From Pelobates cultripes (taxonomy: Eukaryota; Chordata; Amphibia; Anura; Pelobatidae): a stretch of DNA of 64,000 bases. The stretch lies in contig OW240920.1 of the NCBI GenBank assembly GCA_933207985.1, positions 126,085,184 through 126,149,183 on the forward strand. Direction: 5' to 3'. The notes beneath the pieces are model-generated. The model did not search any database, was not told the DNA's origin, and was given only the letters and a program-made list of their open reading frames with translations. Positions 11,401 to 20,622 of the stretch are shown piece after piece (position 1 is the first letter of the stretch; each line of letters opens with the position of its first letter). A program made the translations under genes and the position numbers.

Positions 11401-14400
11401 ATAAAGGCTTATTCATTATGAGCAAAAAATAGTCACAGTGCATACAAAAATATAGATGATAAACAAATTATTTACACCAATAACAGATACAAACAAAAGG
11501 GATAAGTCCTAATCACTTACTCAGGTTTTCAAAGTAAAACTACACACTTTAGTATCATTAGCTATATACCCTGTGGATTACCAAGCCTCGCCTAGAGGTG
11601 GAGATAAGGTATACCTATAGTAACTATAAGTGACCACCCCCTTGTGTTCCAGATCAACATCAATCCAAATGGAAACATTTGGTTATATCTCCTCTTATGT
11701 AATTGCAACAGAGATAATAATTGCATCTATGAATTTGTTACAGTTTTCCCCTTCAATAGCTATGTCACACTCTGTACTTGTGACCAAATATAGCAGACAT
11801 TACAATCCCTTCCCCTATGGTTAAGTTATGCAAATCATGTTTAGGCTTGATTAGAAGATTGTGCTTGTCCCATTCTAAATCTAATAAAAAAATAAGGTTT
11901 AATTATTAATCTGTGGGTAAGTATTAATGTTTCCTTTGGATATGATACTGGAACACAAGGGTTTTCTCGAAGGCCAATGATCATTAACATATCAAAGAAA
12001 TTAACTCATTAATCAAGAGGTACAGGCCATATGGTTGAAGTCAATTAGTTTACATTGGAACTAGACATCCAGGCATCTCAAGTGTAGAATTTCACACATT
12101 GCAGAGTTTTTGATTAATCAAATCCATGGGGATCAATCCATGTTGTAAACCATCTGCCCTCTTTCACATTCCTAAACAATTTACATTACCCCTTCTGTCA
12201 TCTGACCTCTACCAAGTGGCCAATTAATATATGCACTACATAAATTACATTAAATGGCAATATTATATTGTGCAGCAATGAATTATGCACCCTTGGATCC
12301 ACGAAAGAAGGTTAGGAGAAAGGAGATATCCAGGTTTCCCCTGTAGTGTGAAAGCTGAAAAACTGCACATACTGACTCTTACCACCATGGCCACTTCATA
12401 TCACTGAAGTAGTCATGGTGGTTTGAGTAGTTCTTTAATTGCATCAAATCTCCCCAGATATGTTCCCATAACCACATCTGCCAACGTACTTTGGGTAGTA
12501 GCAGTCTATTTTATATTAAAGCAGCTGTCACCTCAATTAAACTTTATAAAAATAACCAAAATTCCAAAATAGTCTACAGGTTTATCAGTATTATTTTAAA
12601 GCACACGTCTAATAGAACGGATTTGCAGTTACGCACTCAGTCCGTTATGACAAAGGACTAATAATAGAATGCACCTGGCATCCTTTTTTGATTAAGAACT
12701 AATTTCTAACTTGCTAAATTGAGCTCTATAATTAAAGCAGAGGCCAGGAAACAGCTGAGGCAGGACCCAAATTGCCCATAGCATGACTTGCTTATAAACC
12801 ACGTAGGATGAAATCTATTATTAAAACAAAAGCATAAAAACTGTTGAATGTTTAATGGGAAACAAAATATTCCTTTTAGGAAACAGAACTGATTTTTATG
12901 CTTTTTTTCCCATTAAACTGTGTGCTGTGCTGTGCTGTGATTAACAAAAAGACTTACTAGTGGGAGGTAGACATGGGGGGGGCAGGGACGTATCAAACAA
13001 GGCATTGGGCGGCATTTTCCAGGGGGCGGCAAAAAAAGCCGCCCCCAAATGCCCAGGGCAAATGTCTTGTTAGCCTTGCCTAACTAAAAATACGGTCAGT
13101 CGGGCGGCGCTGGCGAGGGAGCACTTTCCCCTGAGCTGTCTGCTCAGCTCCCTCTCACACCACAGAGTGATGCCGGGAGCCGGAATATGACGTCATATTC
13201 CGGCTCCCAGCATCACTCTGCGGCGCGCGAGGGAGTTGAGCAGAGAGCTCACTAATCAGTGCTACCTCGCCAGCGCCGCCCGCCCAACCAGCAGCCACTG
13301 GACCCCAGGGAAAGGGAGAACCCCCCACCAGCATTCCCAAAGGTCAGGAGGCTAGGGGGGGGGTTGAATAAAAAAAAAGGGAGTGTGTTAATGTGAGTGT
13401 GTGTGTGTGTTAGTGTGTGTTTGTCTGTTAGTGAGTGTGTTTTAGTGTGTGTCTGTTAGTGAGTGTGTGTTTGTGTGTGTGTTAGTGAGTGAATGTGTGT
13501 CTGTTAGTGTGTGTGTGTTAGTGCATGTCTGTGGCTGTGTGTTAGTTTGTGTCTGTGTGTCTGTCTGTTAGTGTGTGTGTGTCTGTTGGATAACGTGTGT
13601 ACGTCAGGGAGTGTGTCTGTTAGGGAGTGTGTTACTATGTGTGTGTCTGTGTCTGTGAGAGTGTATGCGTGTCTGTTAGTGAATGTGTGTGTCTGCTAGT
13701 GACTTTATGTGTCTGTTAGTGAGTGTGTATGTCTGTTAGCTAGTGTATGCGTGTCCGTCAGTGAATGTGTGTGTGTGTGTGTATTTATAAGGCGGGGCAC
13801 TTTCACCAAAGTAACCCTCCAGCGCCGACCCTCACACCCCCTAGCGAATTCCGGCTTCTGAAATCTCAGCAGGGGCACTGCTGATTGGCAGCCAGCTGAC
13901 ATTCTCAGTCAATCATAAACTCCCCATTCATAAACTTGGCTTGAAAAGAAATGTATCTTTTTCCAAAAACAGATTAACCCTTAAGAGTGTACCCGGGGGC
14001 CTCCGCTGGCACAATAACAACTTCATTTAGATTAAGTTGTTATTGTGCCTAAACTTTCAGTTTAAGTCAAAAACAATACTGTAAATCATAAATATTTTTA
14101 CACGAGTTTTCAAAAATCTCATGGATTAGATGGATTTTCAAAATCTCACTTATCCTAAAACAAAATTGATGTCTTATCAAATGTAAATGCTAATAGTATA
14201 TTTTTATATTTGCTGACACATCACAGTACTAAAGTTTGAAACAAAACAGAATAAATGAATCAAGTCGAGCTGTTCATACATACAATAAATTACTAAACTA
14301 AAGTAAAAGCCACCCTGGCATTAGATATTAATCCTAAACTCAACAATAGATGGCGATGCGTCGAGCTGATGTGGAGCAGTGTATATTTAAACCCAGAGGG

Positions 14401-17400
14401 AGTGGGGCACTGGCTGTTACATAGTTACATAGCTGAAAAGAGACTTGCGTCCATCAAGTTCAGCCTTCCTCACATTTGTTTTTTGCTGTTGATCCAAAAG
14501 AAGGCAAAAAAAAAACAGTTTGAAGCAGAATTTTAGAACAAGCTAGGAAAAATATTCATTTTTGACCCCAGAATGGCAGTCAGATTTATCCATGGATCAA
14601 GCAGTTATTACCCTACATTGAAAGATTATATCCTTGAATATTCTGTTTTTGCAAGTATGCATCTAGTAGCTGTTTGAACATCTGTATGGACTCTGATAAA
14701 ACCACTTCTTCAGGCAGAGAATTCCACATCGTGATTGTTCTTACAGTAAAAAAACCTTTCCTTTGCCTTAGATGAAATCTTCTTTCTTCCAGTCTAAACG
14801 CATGGCCTCGTGTCCTATGTAAAGTCCGGTTTGTGAATAGATTTCCACACAATGGTTTGTATTGGCCCCGAATATATTTGTATAATGTTATCATATCCCC
14901 TCTCAGGCGACGTTTTTCTAAACTAAATAGGTTTAAATTTGTTAACCTTTCTTCATAGCTGATATGTTCCATTCCTTTTATTAATTTTGTAGCCCACCTC
15001 TGCACTTTTTCTAGTGCCATAATATCCTTCTTTAGAACAGGTGCCCAATATTGCACAGCATATTCAATATGTGGTCTGTTGCTGTCAAACACGCCAGAGG
15101 GCAGACAGCTGAGACTCGTGGGTGTCTGCACTCATTTCAAGTAAATAGAGGGGGAATTTATGGTATCCTAGTTAATACTATAAATATTTTCTTATAAGAA
15201 CTGCACACACACACAGTATAAATTATATTTTTTTAAAGAGTGCCCAATTTATAAAATACCCTTTTTACGGTAGTGGCAATCCCATTGCATACAACATCTG
15301 ATATTTCCATTTAACAGATTGTCTGCTAGCCTGGGAATGCTTCACTTTATGGGAGGAACACATATTAAAATGACACATTACTTGGAGTCCAAGCCGGTTT
15401 CTTTATTCTCTATGCTACATATAGAAAAACATAACTATATGATATTGTTATTCCATTTTGTTTAGCCATTCCTCCCACACTAGCCTTGAGATTTACTAAT
15501 ATTTTTCTCCATTTTAATTTGAAATAATAATTGATTCAAAACGGTCGGCCAGAGGGGGGCCTGAAAATTTGCCCAGTTGTGTTCAATTGTAATCTTTTTT
15601 TTTTTTAAATTCTTTATTTTGTCACAGTCAACAAGATATATATATATATATTGCGAGTAATACATACAATGAAGCATATCACTGTTTTTAATCTTCTGCA
15701 TATATTGGTGGGATAGCGATGTTGGCTGTGGTATTTTGTTTTATGGTAATGTAGCTTGTTACTGCCATGGTCATGTCTTTAGCGATGGTTGTGGTTAGTG
15801 TAGGTGTCTGGGACATGTATGGCTCTGTGGTTTCAGAAAGTGAGAGAAAATGCGATATCTTTCTATGGCGGGTTGGGTGCTGAGTGGGCACAGCTCCACT
15901 TGGTAGAGTAAGTGTAAGTGGTTCCTAGCGCGGAGCTGGGGGGGGTAAGGTGTTCGTGAAGGAGCTAGTGTTTCTGAGTTTCGGCTTGTTTAGGTCTGGG
16001 AGGTGGCGGAGATGGGTGTGGCCTGCTGTTCATGGTGTGCATGGTGTGGTATGTTGCGCGGTGTCTAAACGGTGTATATAACACAAACAAAAAACAGAAA
16101 GGGTACAATACCAACAGTATAACTTATGCTGCGTCTACAGTTTCTCAGCGTGAGGCTGGCCCTATGAGGTGCCTGTGCCTCATAATACGAGAGAAAAAAC
16201 TATAAAAACGGTAAAAACAAAGAATCCCAAGAGGTTACGTAACCATATATAAAAGCAGCTATATAAATGAAAAGATGTAATGTCCAGAGTCACGTAGTTG
16301 CACGGCTGGGTAAGTTCCGATTTGCCGGGATGAACGGGACAGAGTTGGCCGGGTCCCATGTTGTCGGTGCTGGCGTTGCTGCGTGGTTCAGGCCCAGATT
16401 GGTCAGGGTTGCCTCTATCTGCGATGCCTCCGCTACCTTGATCTCCGTGTTTTGGTGCTGGATAATGAGCATGTGTGTTGGGCCCCATCGGTACTTGATT
16501 CCGTTTGTTGATAGTATGGATGTGAGTGGTCGTAGCGTCTTCCGCCACTGAAGTGTCGGTCGAGAGAGATCTGAGTAGAAGGTAATGTCCATATCCTCAA
16601 AGCGGAATGGGGGTTTCCCCCTCACTGCTTTCAAGATGGCTGCCTTATCTTGGCTGTTTTGGAATTTGACCAGTAGGTCGCTGGTGTTGGAGGCCGCAGC
16701 TGCAGGAGGCTTTGGGAGCCAAAACATCCCCTCTAGTGTGATACCTTTTGCTTGTTTGGGTGACAACAGTGCTGTGAAGAGCCTACGCAGGCAGTGGGGT
16801 AGTTCTGCTTGTGTGATAGTGTCCATGAGGCCCCTGATCTTTAGGTGTTTCCACCTTCTCTTGTCCTCCATTGCTGCTAATTGGTGGCTCAGAGTGGTGT
16901 GAGCTGCAGTGAGAGTGGCAATCTGATTCTGCAGCCCTTGGATGTGGGCTGCATGTGTTGTGGTTGTCTGCTCAATTATATTTAGGCGCCCATTAAACCC
17001 CCTGAGGTCTTCTCTCACCTGGGAGATTTCTGAGGAGAGGCTGTGGCGGAGATCCGCCAGGAGGCCGGTAAGTATCCCTGTGGTGAGAGGTTCTGACCCT
17101 TTGGCTGCTGGCTGGGCAGATGTTGTAGGGTTAATTCCCCGCTCTTCTGTATCGTGGAGGGAGTAGTCAGCCGAGTCATCTGAGAAATCTCCCATGTCCG
17201 CCGCCATGTCAGTCCTCCCCGCGCCATGCGGTCCCCTCAGGAGGTCGCCGATATCGGCACAGAATCTCGGTCGATCCGGACGGGGCTTCTTGGTTTTTCT
17301 CCCCATCGTAAGGAGAGTTGTCTGGGGCTTGTTGGGGGGTGTTGTACCCCTATGTTCAGCAGGATTAGGGCGTTTTTCGTGCCCGTTTGTCAGAGCTCAA

Positions 17401-20365
17401 GCAGAGAGCGACCGTTGCCGTCGGATGCTAGCTCCGCCCCCTCAATTGTAATCTTAACGGCCAAAAACCAGTGATCAAAAAACTAATCTTATAATCTTTT
17501 TGTATTTGTTTTTCCACAAACACGCTATTTGTCCGAAACACTATATATGTCGTCCGTACAATTAATTATTTTACTTTGCACGGAGGGAACTACCAGAACA
17601 TGGCTCCATCCTTCTAATATTTAGAAATAGGAGCCATTGGCAACTTGTTTAGTATACATGCCCCTACTTGCGTCATTGCGGATTTAACCCCTTAAGGACA
17701 CAACTTCTGGAATAAAAGGGAATCATGACGTAAATTTCCATCTTGTGTCCTTAAGGGGTTAATCTTCCTTATTTACTAAAACTAAGGAATTTTTACTTAG
17801 TATTAGTAAAGCTGTCTGAAAGACCAAAATTCCAAAAAGGAAGATCTTTTCATAATTTTAGTCTTCTTATTAGATAGCTCTCTAATCCTTGTGGGATTGC
17901 CATAATGATACCAAAAATGAGCCATCTACTAAACAGGTCCCTAGTTTGCTACCCTTAAATATGGCAATCCTATGGCAAACAACATATCACTGAATATTTT
18001 AGTGAGATGCACCATAAAGTCTGGATAATTATTCAACCGTGTTCATATAAGTTATAAAGTAAATGAAGGGGAGACTGGGAATGATATTGAATAATATACC
18101 CGTTACTGAATTATAAAGATATCGTGATGCCAAAAATACCTTGATTCAATGTTCACTGAATATATAATACTGTTCTTTCCCACGAAGATACAAAGTAATC
18201 TAAGAAAGGGGTGTAATCAAAATATGTTTCAGCAATGACGTCGACAGGGAAATATGATAGGTTGAAGCCGCTCCGGAGGCTGAACCAATTACTGAAATAT
18301 GATGGGCTAAAGCCAATTTGAAGGTGGGATCGATCACCTTTATAAACCAGAGACTTTCAGTCTGAAAGTATCTTCCCTGACGAAGGTGCTCTCTTAGCAC
18401 CGAAACGTGGGTCGGGATACTTCTTTTTCACATCACCTACCACTATGCACTACTTTGTTCACTTTACTTTTTGTTTGGAATTTTTATCAATAACGAGGAA
18501 GAGGAGGTTCTAATGAAGAATCAATAGATGGTTGGAGAATGTAGACTATAGTTATCTAGCTGCAGCTACAGCGATATCTAACTTAACCAGAACCCACAAA
18601 GGTGTCATAGGGACAATTTAGCCGATGTTGCCGCAAATTCAGCCGCGTGCACAGGAAGATTAGCATATACAGCTCACTGGAGGAGGAGGCTATAAACATA
18701 GTAACCCTATGAGGATAATAGCTCTTTAGACATCCTTAGCCTCGAACAGCTTCTGTGGGATTTTTGCTATGTAGGCGAATTATATATGCTATAAGAATTT
18801 TTAAAATGTATTCATGTTCCAATCCTCTGGACATTTGATAGTATGGCGCCCCATTGACTACCACTATAGCTATTCACCCTCTCTGATCTATATTGTCCCA
18901 TATTTTATTTTTTCATCCATTTACTGGATATTACATGTTCCTCCATTTTTAACCATGTAACATATTTTCTTAAGACGTGAACAATATACCCCCCAGTGTT
19001 GCTTTGAGTCAGTCAACAGAGGAGTGTAGTGAAACTCTCCCTTATTAACCCAATAGTACAGCAGTTTGGAACTAGACAATTAACTTTAAGTCTAATCAAA
19101 CTATATACATATATATAAATAACTTGGGAGTTTTCTTTTTACTCACTAATGTTTGACAATTAAGAGACCTCAAGCTACCGACTGCAACATCATTATTATT
19201 TTTGCACTCTACTAGTATGCGGATAGGACTACCTTTAGGTAATACTTTTTATGCAATAATAATAAAGCCTGGTGGTTTACCAACTGGATAATTTACAAAC
19301 CTATCCATTACTACTTAGTATTCATTTCCCCGTTAAGTGTTATATGTTGTATTCACTTTTATCAGCCTGTTTAACCTATTAGTACCGAAGAGGAATCTCT
19401 CCGAGGAGATTTTCCTTATTCTCTTTCTACGTAACGTTTCTAGGATTCATGCCCAGACTGAGTGGGTACCACTTACACAGACCACCCGTGTTGGGAACAT
19501 TTCTTTTGTTTAATTAACAAACAGCTGAAATTCATTTTGGACAAAACTACATTTTTTGTTTCTTCATCCGAATGTATTCGGAGGAAACAAAAATGTCAGA
19601 AGTGCCAAAGTCTACAAATTACTGATACAACTTTTTTGTTGTCCCATGCTTGTTCTAGACATTCATTAACTGGAGCATACTTGGACAGAGCCTCTTTCTT
19701 TCCCAGAAGGAGTGTTGTGTGGCTCCATTGTCTGTCTCTACCAATCGTAACCATTTCTACTAATTACCTATATTCCTAAGCATATAGAGTTCATATTTAT
19801 ATTGATAAAATCCAGTCTAAAGCATTACACAGTGAATTCTTGAAGCTCAGCATTCTATTTTGCCATGGTAAATTCAAGTATAGTAGTCATCTAAAAGTAA
19901 TGGAACATTATTGTTCATGTATCGCTTTGGTAGAAAAAAAAAAGGAAGCTGTTTAGATATGTCCTTCACCATCCTTGAAAGGATTTTAATCAATATTTAT
20001 TTTATTTTTTCATTTCCATACAGGTAGAGTTCGAGGATGTGATCGCTGAACCCGAAGGCACTCACAGTTTTGACGGGGTATGGAAAGTCAGCAATAGCAC
20101 CTTTACAGTGACAAAGTACTGGTGTTACCGTGTGCTTTCCGCAGTCCTTGGCCTTCCCCTAGCATTGCTATGGGGCTTCCTATTTGCTTGTTTATCATTC
20201 TGTCACATCTGGGCGGTGATGCCCTGTATCAAGAGCTATCTGATGGAGATACAGTGTGTGGGCCAGTTCTACGCGCTTTGTGTCCGTACTTTCTGTGATC
20301 CTATATTTGAGGCTGCCGGAAAGGCACTAAGTGGAATACGTGTGGCAATGAGAAAGGAAATCTGA
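8338..20365 (+). CDS. Caveolin-1/3-like gene, complete in two exons (153 aa)
   Basis: Caveolins insert as a hairpin into the plasma membrane and oligomerise to form caveolae. Exons at 8338-8457 and 20024-20365 join in phase 0 to a 153-residue protein; human CAV3 is 151 aa and has the same two-exon structure with a 113-residue second exon. Visible motifs are [13 protein letters not shown] in the N-terminal region, the signature [16 protein letters not shown], the scaffolding and hairpin region to FCHIWAV, and a C-terminus RKEI. Cysteines matching the three palmitoylation sites of CAV1 are present (MPC, IQC, TFC). No tyrosine precedes the signature, so there is no counterpart of the CAV1 Tyr14 phosphosite. 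The sequence resembles CAV3 most in the hairpin, but its neighbour is arhgap4, not srgap3, so it is probably the paralogue I recall as CavY. It pairs with the caveolin-2-like gene upstream, like CAV2-CAV1. Confidence 0.93.
8915..10120 (+). repeat. Diverged local duplication (about 750-bp offset)
   Basis: The segment at about 8915-9400 is repeated at about 9680-10120: both contain GGGAAGT.AATAAGGG-like purine-rich sequence, AGAGGGGTAAGTAAAG, a GG.GAA.(A/G)TTCCAACTC block, then TGTCTCT-rich pyrimidine stretches. Short open frames here are Ser/Leu/Phe-rich and not gene-like. Between the copies, CAGGGCCGGACGGCGAG near 9407 looks like a hAT-type end. Confidence 0.6.
10110..10697 (-). repeat. Dispersed repeat A, copy 2, interrupted by a TTAA MITE
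   Basis: Runs from a GACAAAGAGGGACAC block to GGGACACTTGGGAGGTAT on the + strand, in minus orientation relative to the copies at 4985 and 63664. It is collinear with 57765-58060 except for the 72-bp insertion at 10489-10560. Confidence 0.7.
10489..10560. mobile_element. 72-bp palindromic MITE in a TTAA site
   Basis: The inverted ends CCCCT(C/T)AAGGAC are flanked by TTAA on both sides (10485-10488 and 10561-10564). The copy of repeat A at about 57935 lacks the insert and serves as an empty site. TTAA duplication suggests mobilisation by a piggyBac- or Kolobok-type transposase. Confidence 0.85.
13102..13281. repeat. 180-bp hairpin centred on TGACGTCA
   Basis: The arms start GGGCGGCGCTGGCGAGG and end as its reverse complement. 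The inner part is an essentially perfect palindrome of about 58 bases (13164-13221) with ATATGACGTCATAT at its centre, the consensus cAMP-response element core. Outer arms have small mismatches and indels. Confidence 0.85.
13380..13790 (+). repeat. (GTGTGT / CTGTTAGT)n degenerate microsatellite
   Basis: About 400 bases of GT-rich repeat with periodic TGTCTGTTAGTG units, inside the GC-rich element. Confidence 0.9.
14414..15131 (-). mobile_element. 5'-truncated CR1/Rex1-type LINE with reverse transcriptase C-terminus
   Basis: On the minus strand an open frame (14613-15131) encodes the end of a non-LTR reverse transcriptase. Motifs include [47 protein letters not shown] and a final short tail. 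A 3' UTR follows, ending at about 14414 in ACTATGTAACTATGTAAC, the short tandem repeat ending typical of CR1/L2-like elements in place of poly(A). The frame has no stop over about 150 codons, so the insertion may be fairly young. The 5' end is lost. Confidence 0.85.
14613..15131 (-). CDS. Reverse transcriptase C-terminal fragment (CR1/Rex1-type LINE)
   Basis: About 150 residues match the C-terminal domain following the catalytic palm of CR1-like reverse transcriptases; the catalytic YADD motif and the endonuclease are absent. The first Met is not a real start; homology begins near [11 protein letters not shown]. Not a functional gene. Confidence 0.8.
   Translation of the reverse strand: MQTPTSLSCLPSGVFDSNRPHIEYAVQYWAPVLKKDIMALEKVQRWATKLIKGMEHISYEERLTNLNLFSLEKRRLRGDMITLYKYIRGQYKPLCGNLFTNRTLHRTRGHAFRLEERRFHLRQRKGFFTVRTITMWNSLPEEVVLSESIQMFKQLLDAYLQKQNIQGYNLSM
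15597..17441 (-). mobile_element. L1-type retrotransposon keeping ORF1 but lacking ORF2
   Basis: The insertion is bracketed by a perfect 14-bp target duplication, TCAATTGTAATCTT, at 15583-15596 and 17442-17455. Its minus-strand 3' end carries AATAAA and an A-rich tail (poly-T at 15595-15606). The 5' part is a GC-rich leader beginning near 17441, followed by intact ORF1 (16290-17306). Only about 690 bases separate ORF1 from the tail, with no endonuclease or reverse transcriptase. It resembles the half-L1 (HAL1) arrangement known from mammals. An internal deletion of a single copy is the alternative. Confidence 0.88.
16290..17306 (-). CDS. L1/Tx1-type ORF1 protein (RNA-binding chaperone-like), 338 aa
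   Basis: ORF1 proteins of L1-type elements are trimeric nucleic-acid-binding proteins that package element RNA. The 338-residue frame is intact from [13 protein letters not shown] to its stop. It has a basic, low-complexity N-terminus, a likely coiled coil at about 80-145 (heptad-like stretch with [19 protein letters not shown]), an RRM-like region at about 150-245 beginning WKHLKIRGL, and a C-terminal domain at about 250-320 containing a WRKTLRPL motif. Order and spacing fit the L1 ORF1 plan. No zinc knuckle is visible. Reverse-strand frames over this region are shadows. The intact frame and clean target duplication suggest a young copy. Confidence 0.8.
   Translation of the reverse strand: MGRKTKKPRPDRPRFCADIGDLLRGPHGAGRTDMAADMGDFSDDSADYSLHDTEERGINPTTSAQPAAKGSEPLTTGILTGLLADLRHSLSSEISQVREDLRGFNGRLNIIEQTTTTHAAHIQGLQNQIATLTAAHTTLSHQLAAMEDKRRWKHLKIRGLMDTITQAELPHCLRRLFTALLSPKQAKGITLEGMFWLPKPPAAAASNTSDLLVKFQNSQDKAAILKAVRGKPPFRFEDMDITFYSDLSRPTLQWRKTLRPLTSILSTNGIKYRWGPTHMLIIQHQNTEIKVAEASQIEATLTNLGLNHAATPAPTTWDPANSVPFIPANRNLPSRATT
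17688..17758. mobile_element. 71-bp palindromic MITE in a TTAA site
   Basis: Same family as 10489-10560: CCCCTTAAGGACAC ends, AGGGAATCATGAC core, TTAA at 17684-17687 and 17759-17762. Confidence 0.85.
18180..19480 (+). mobile_element. Penelope-like element segment (putative)
   Basis: This is inferred from the hammerhead-like motif at 18366-18420, since Penelope-like elements carry hammerhead ribozymes in their terminal repeats. Upstream lie two imperfect copies of GAAATATGAT.GG.T.AAGCC (18249 and 18296). No reverse transcriptase frame could be identified downstream, so the extent is uncertain. Confidence 0.35.
18366..18430 (+). ncRNA. Hammerhead-ribozyme-like motif
   Basis: In order: stem I strand AAGTATC (18366-18372), core CTGACGA (18377-18383), one extra A, stem II GGTGCT/AGCACC (18385-18390 and 18396-18401) with a 5-nt loop, GAAA (18402-18405), a 2-bp stem III, cleavage-type GTC ending at 18413, and the matching stem I strand GATACTT (18416-18422). 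This reproduces the hammerhead consensus CUGANGA...GAAA...NUH. The unpaired A before stem II is non-canonical and could lower activity. Penelope-like elements are known carriers. Confidence 0.6.
20024..20365 (+). CDS. Caveolin-1/3-like, exon 2
   Basis: The acceptor is TTTCCATACAG ending at 20023. The frame opens [12 protein letters not shown] and runs 113 codons to TGA at 20363-20365. It contains the complete scaffolding domain, the intramembrane hairpin with [14 protein letters not shown] and the C-terminal amphipathic segment ending RKEI. The 113-residue length equals CAV3 exon 2. Confidence 0.97.
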   Translation, partial: VEFEDVIAEPEGTHSFDGVWKVSNSTFTVTKYWCYRVLSAVLGLPLALLWGFLFACLSFCHIWAVMPCIKSYLMEIQCVGQFYALCVRTFCDPIFEAAGKALSGIRVAMRKEI

Positions 20366-20616
20366 AAACAAAAAAACTTAAACATGCATACCCTTATTTC
20401 TTCCAAACCTGGTAAAGGTCAAATTGTGGGGAGCATGTTCTTAAAATCCACTATGGACCAGACACATCATTCATCCCTGAAAGCCAAGCTACATATTGTT
20501 CTCTCCAATGTATCGCAGTTGAAGACATGAAGGACAATTGACAGAGGACATACGTTGGTTCACTCCTTTCATACCAGGTCAATGGAGTGAACTAAATGGG
20601 TTTCTCCACAAATGGA

Positions 20617-20622
20617 AATAAA
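20617..20622 (+). other. Probable polyadenylation signal of the caveolin-1/3-like gene
   Basis: AATAAA lies about 250 bases after the stop codon. Another AATAAA near 20956 is an alternative. Confidence 0.4.

Larger units (their letters stand above)
12983..13833. mobile_element. GC-rich non-autonomous DNA element with hairpin and GT-rich array
   Basis: It begins CAGGGACGTATC and ends near CAGCGCCGACCCTC, so the ends look like imperfect CAGGG inverted repeats. Contents in order: a short palindrome with GGGGGCGGC / GCCGCCCCC (13004-13053), a long hairpin (13102-13281), then a GTGTGT/GTTAGT array (13380-13790). No transposase frame is seen. The layout parallels the elements at 2061 and 59950. 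Confidence 0.5.
8458..20023 (+). other. Intron of the caveolin-1/3-like gene (11.6 kb)
   Basis: The intron is bounded by GTGAGG and a CATACAG acceptor. It holds the repeats listed separately: local duplication, repeat A with a TTAA MITE, GC-rich element, CR1-like LINE, L1-type insertion, a second TTAA MITE and a Penelope-like segment. I see nothing recognisable in 10700-12980 (apart from short MITE-like phrases near 10740 and 12390), 13925-14410, 15132-15580, 17763-18180 and 19480-20000. Confidence 0.85.

Noticed and set aside
16267..17474. + strand frames opposite the L1-type ORF1
   Set aside because: Antisense shadows of a GC-rich coding region.
19462..19779. 105-codon + strand frame before caveolin exon 2
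   Set aside because: No recognisable domain, no splice context, and sequence looks intronic.
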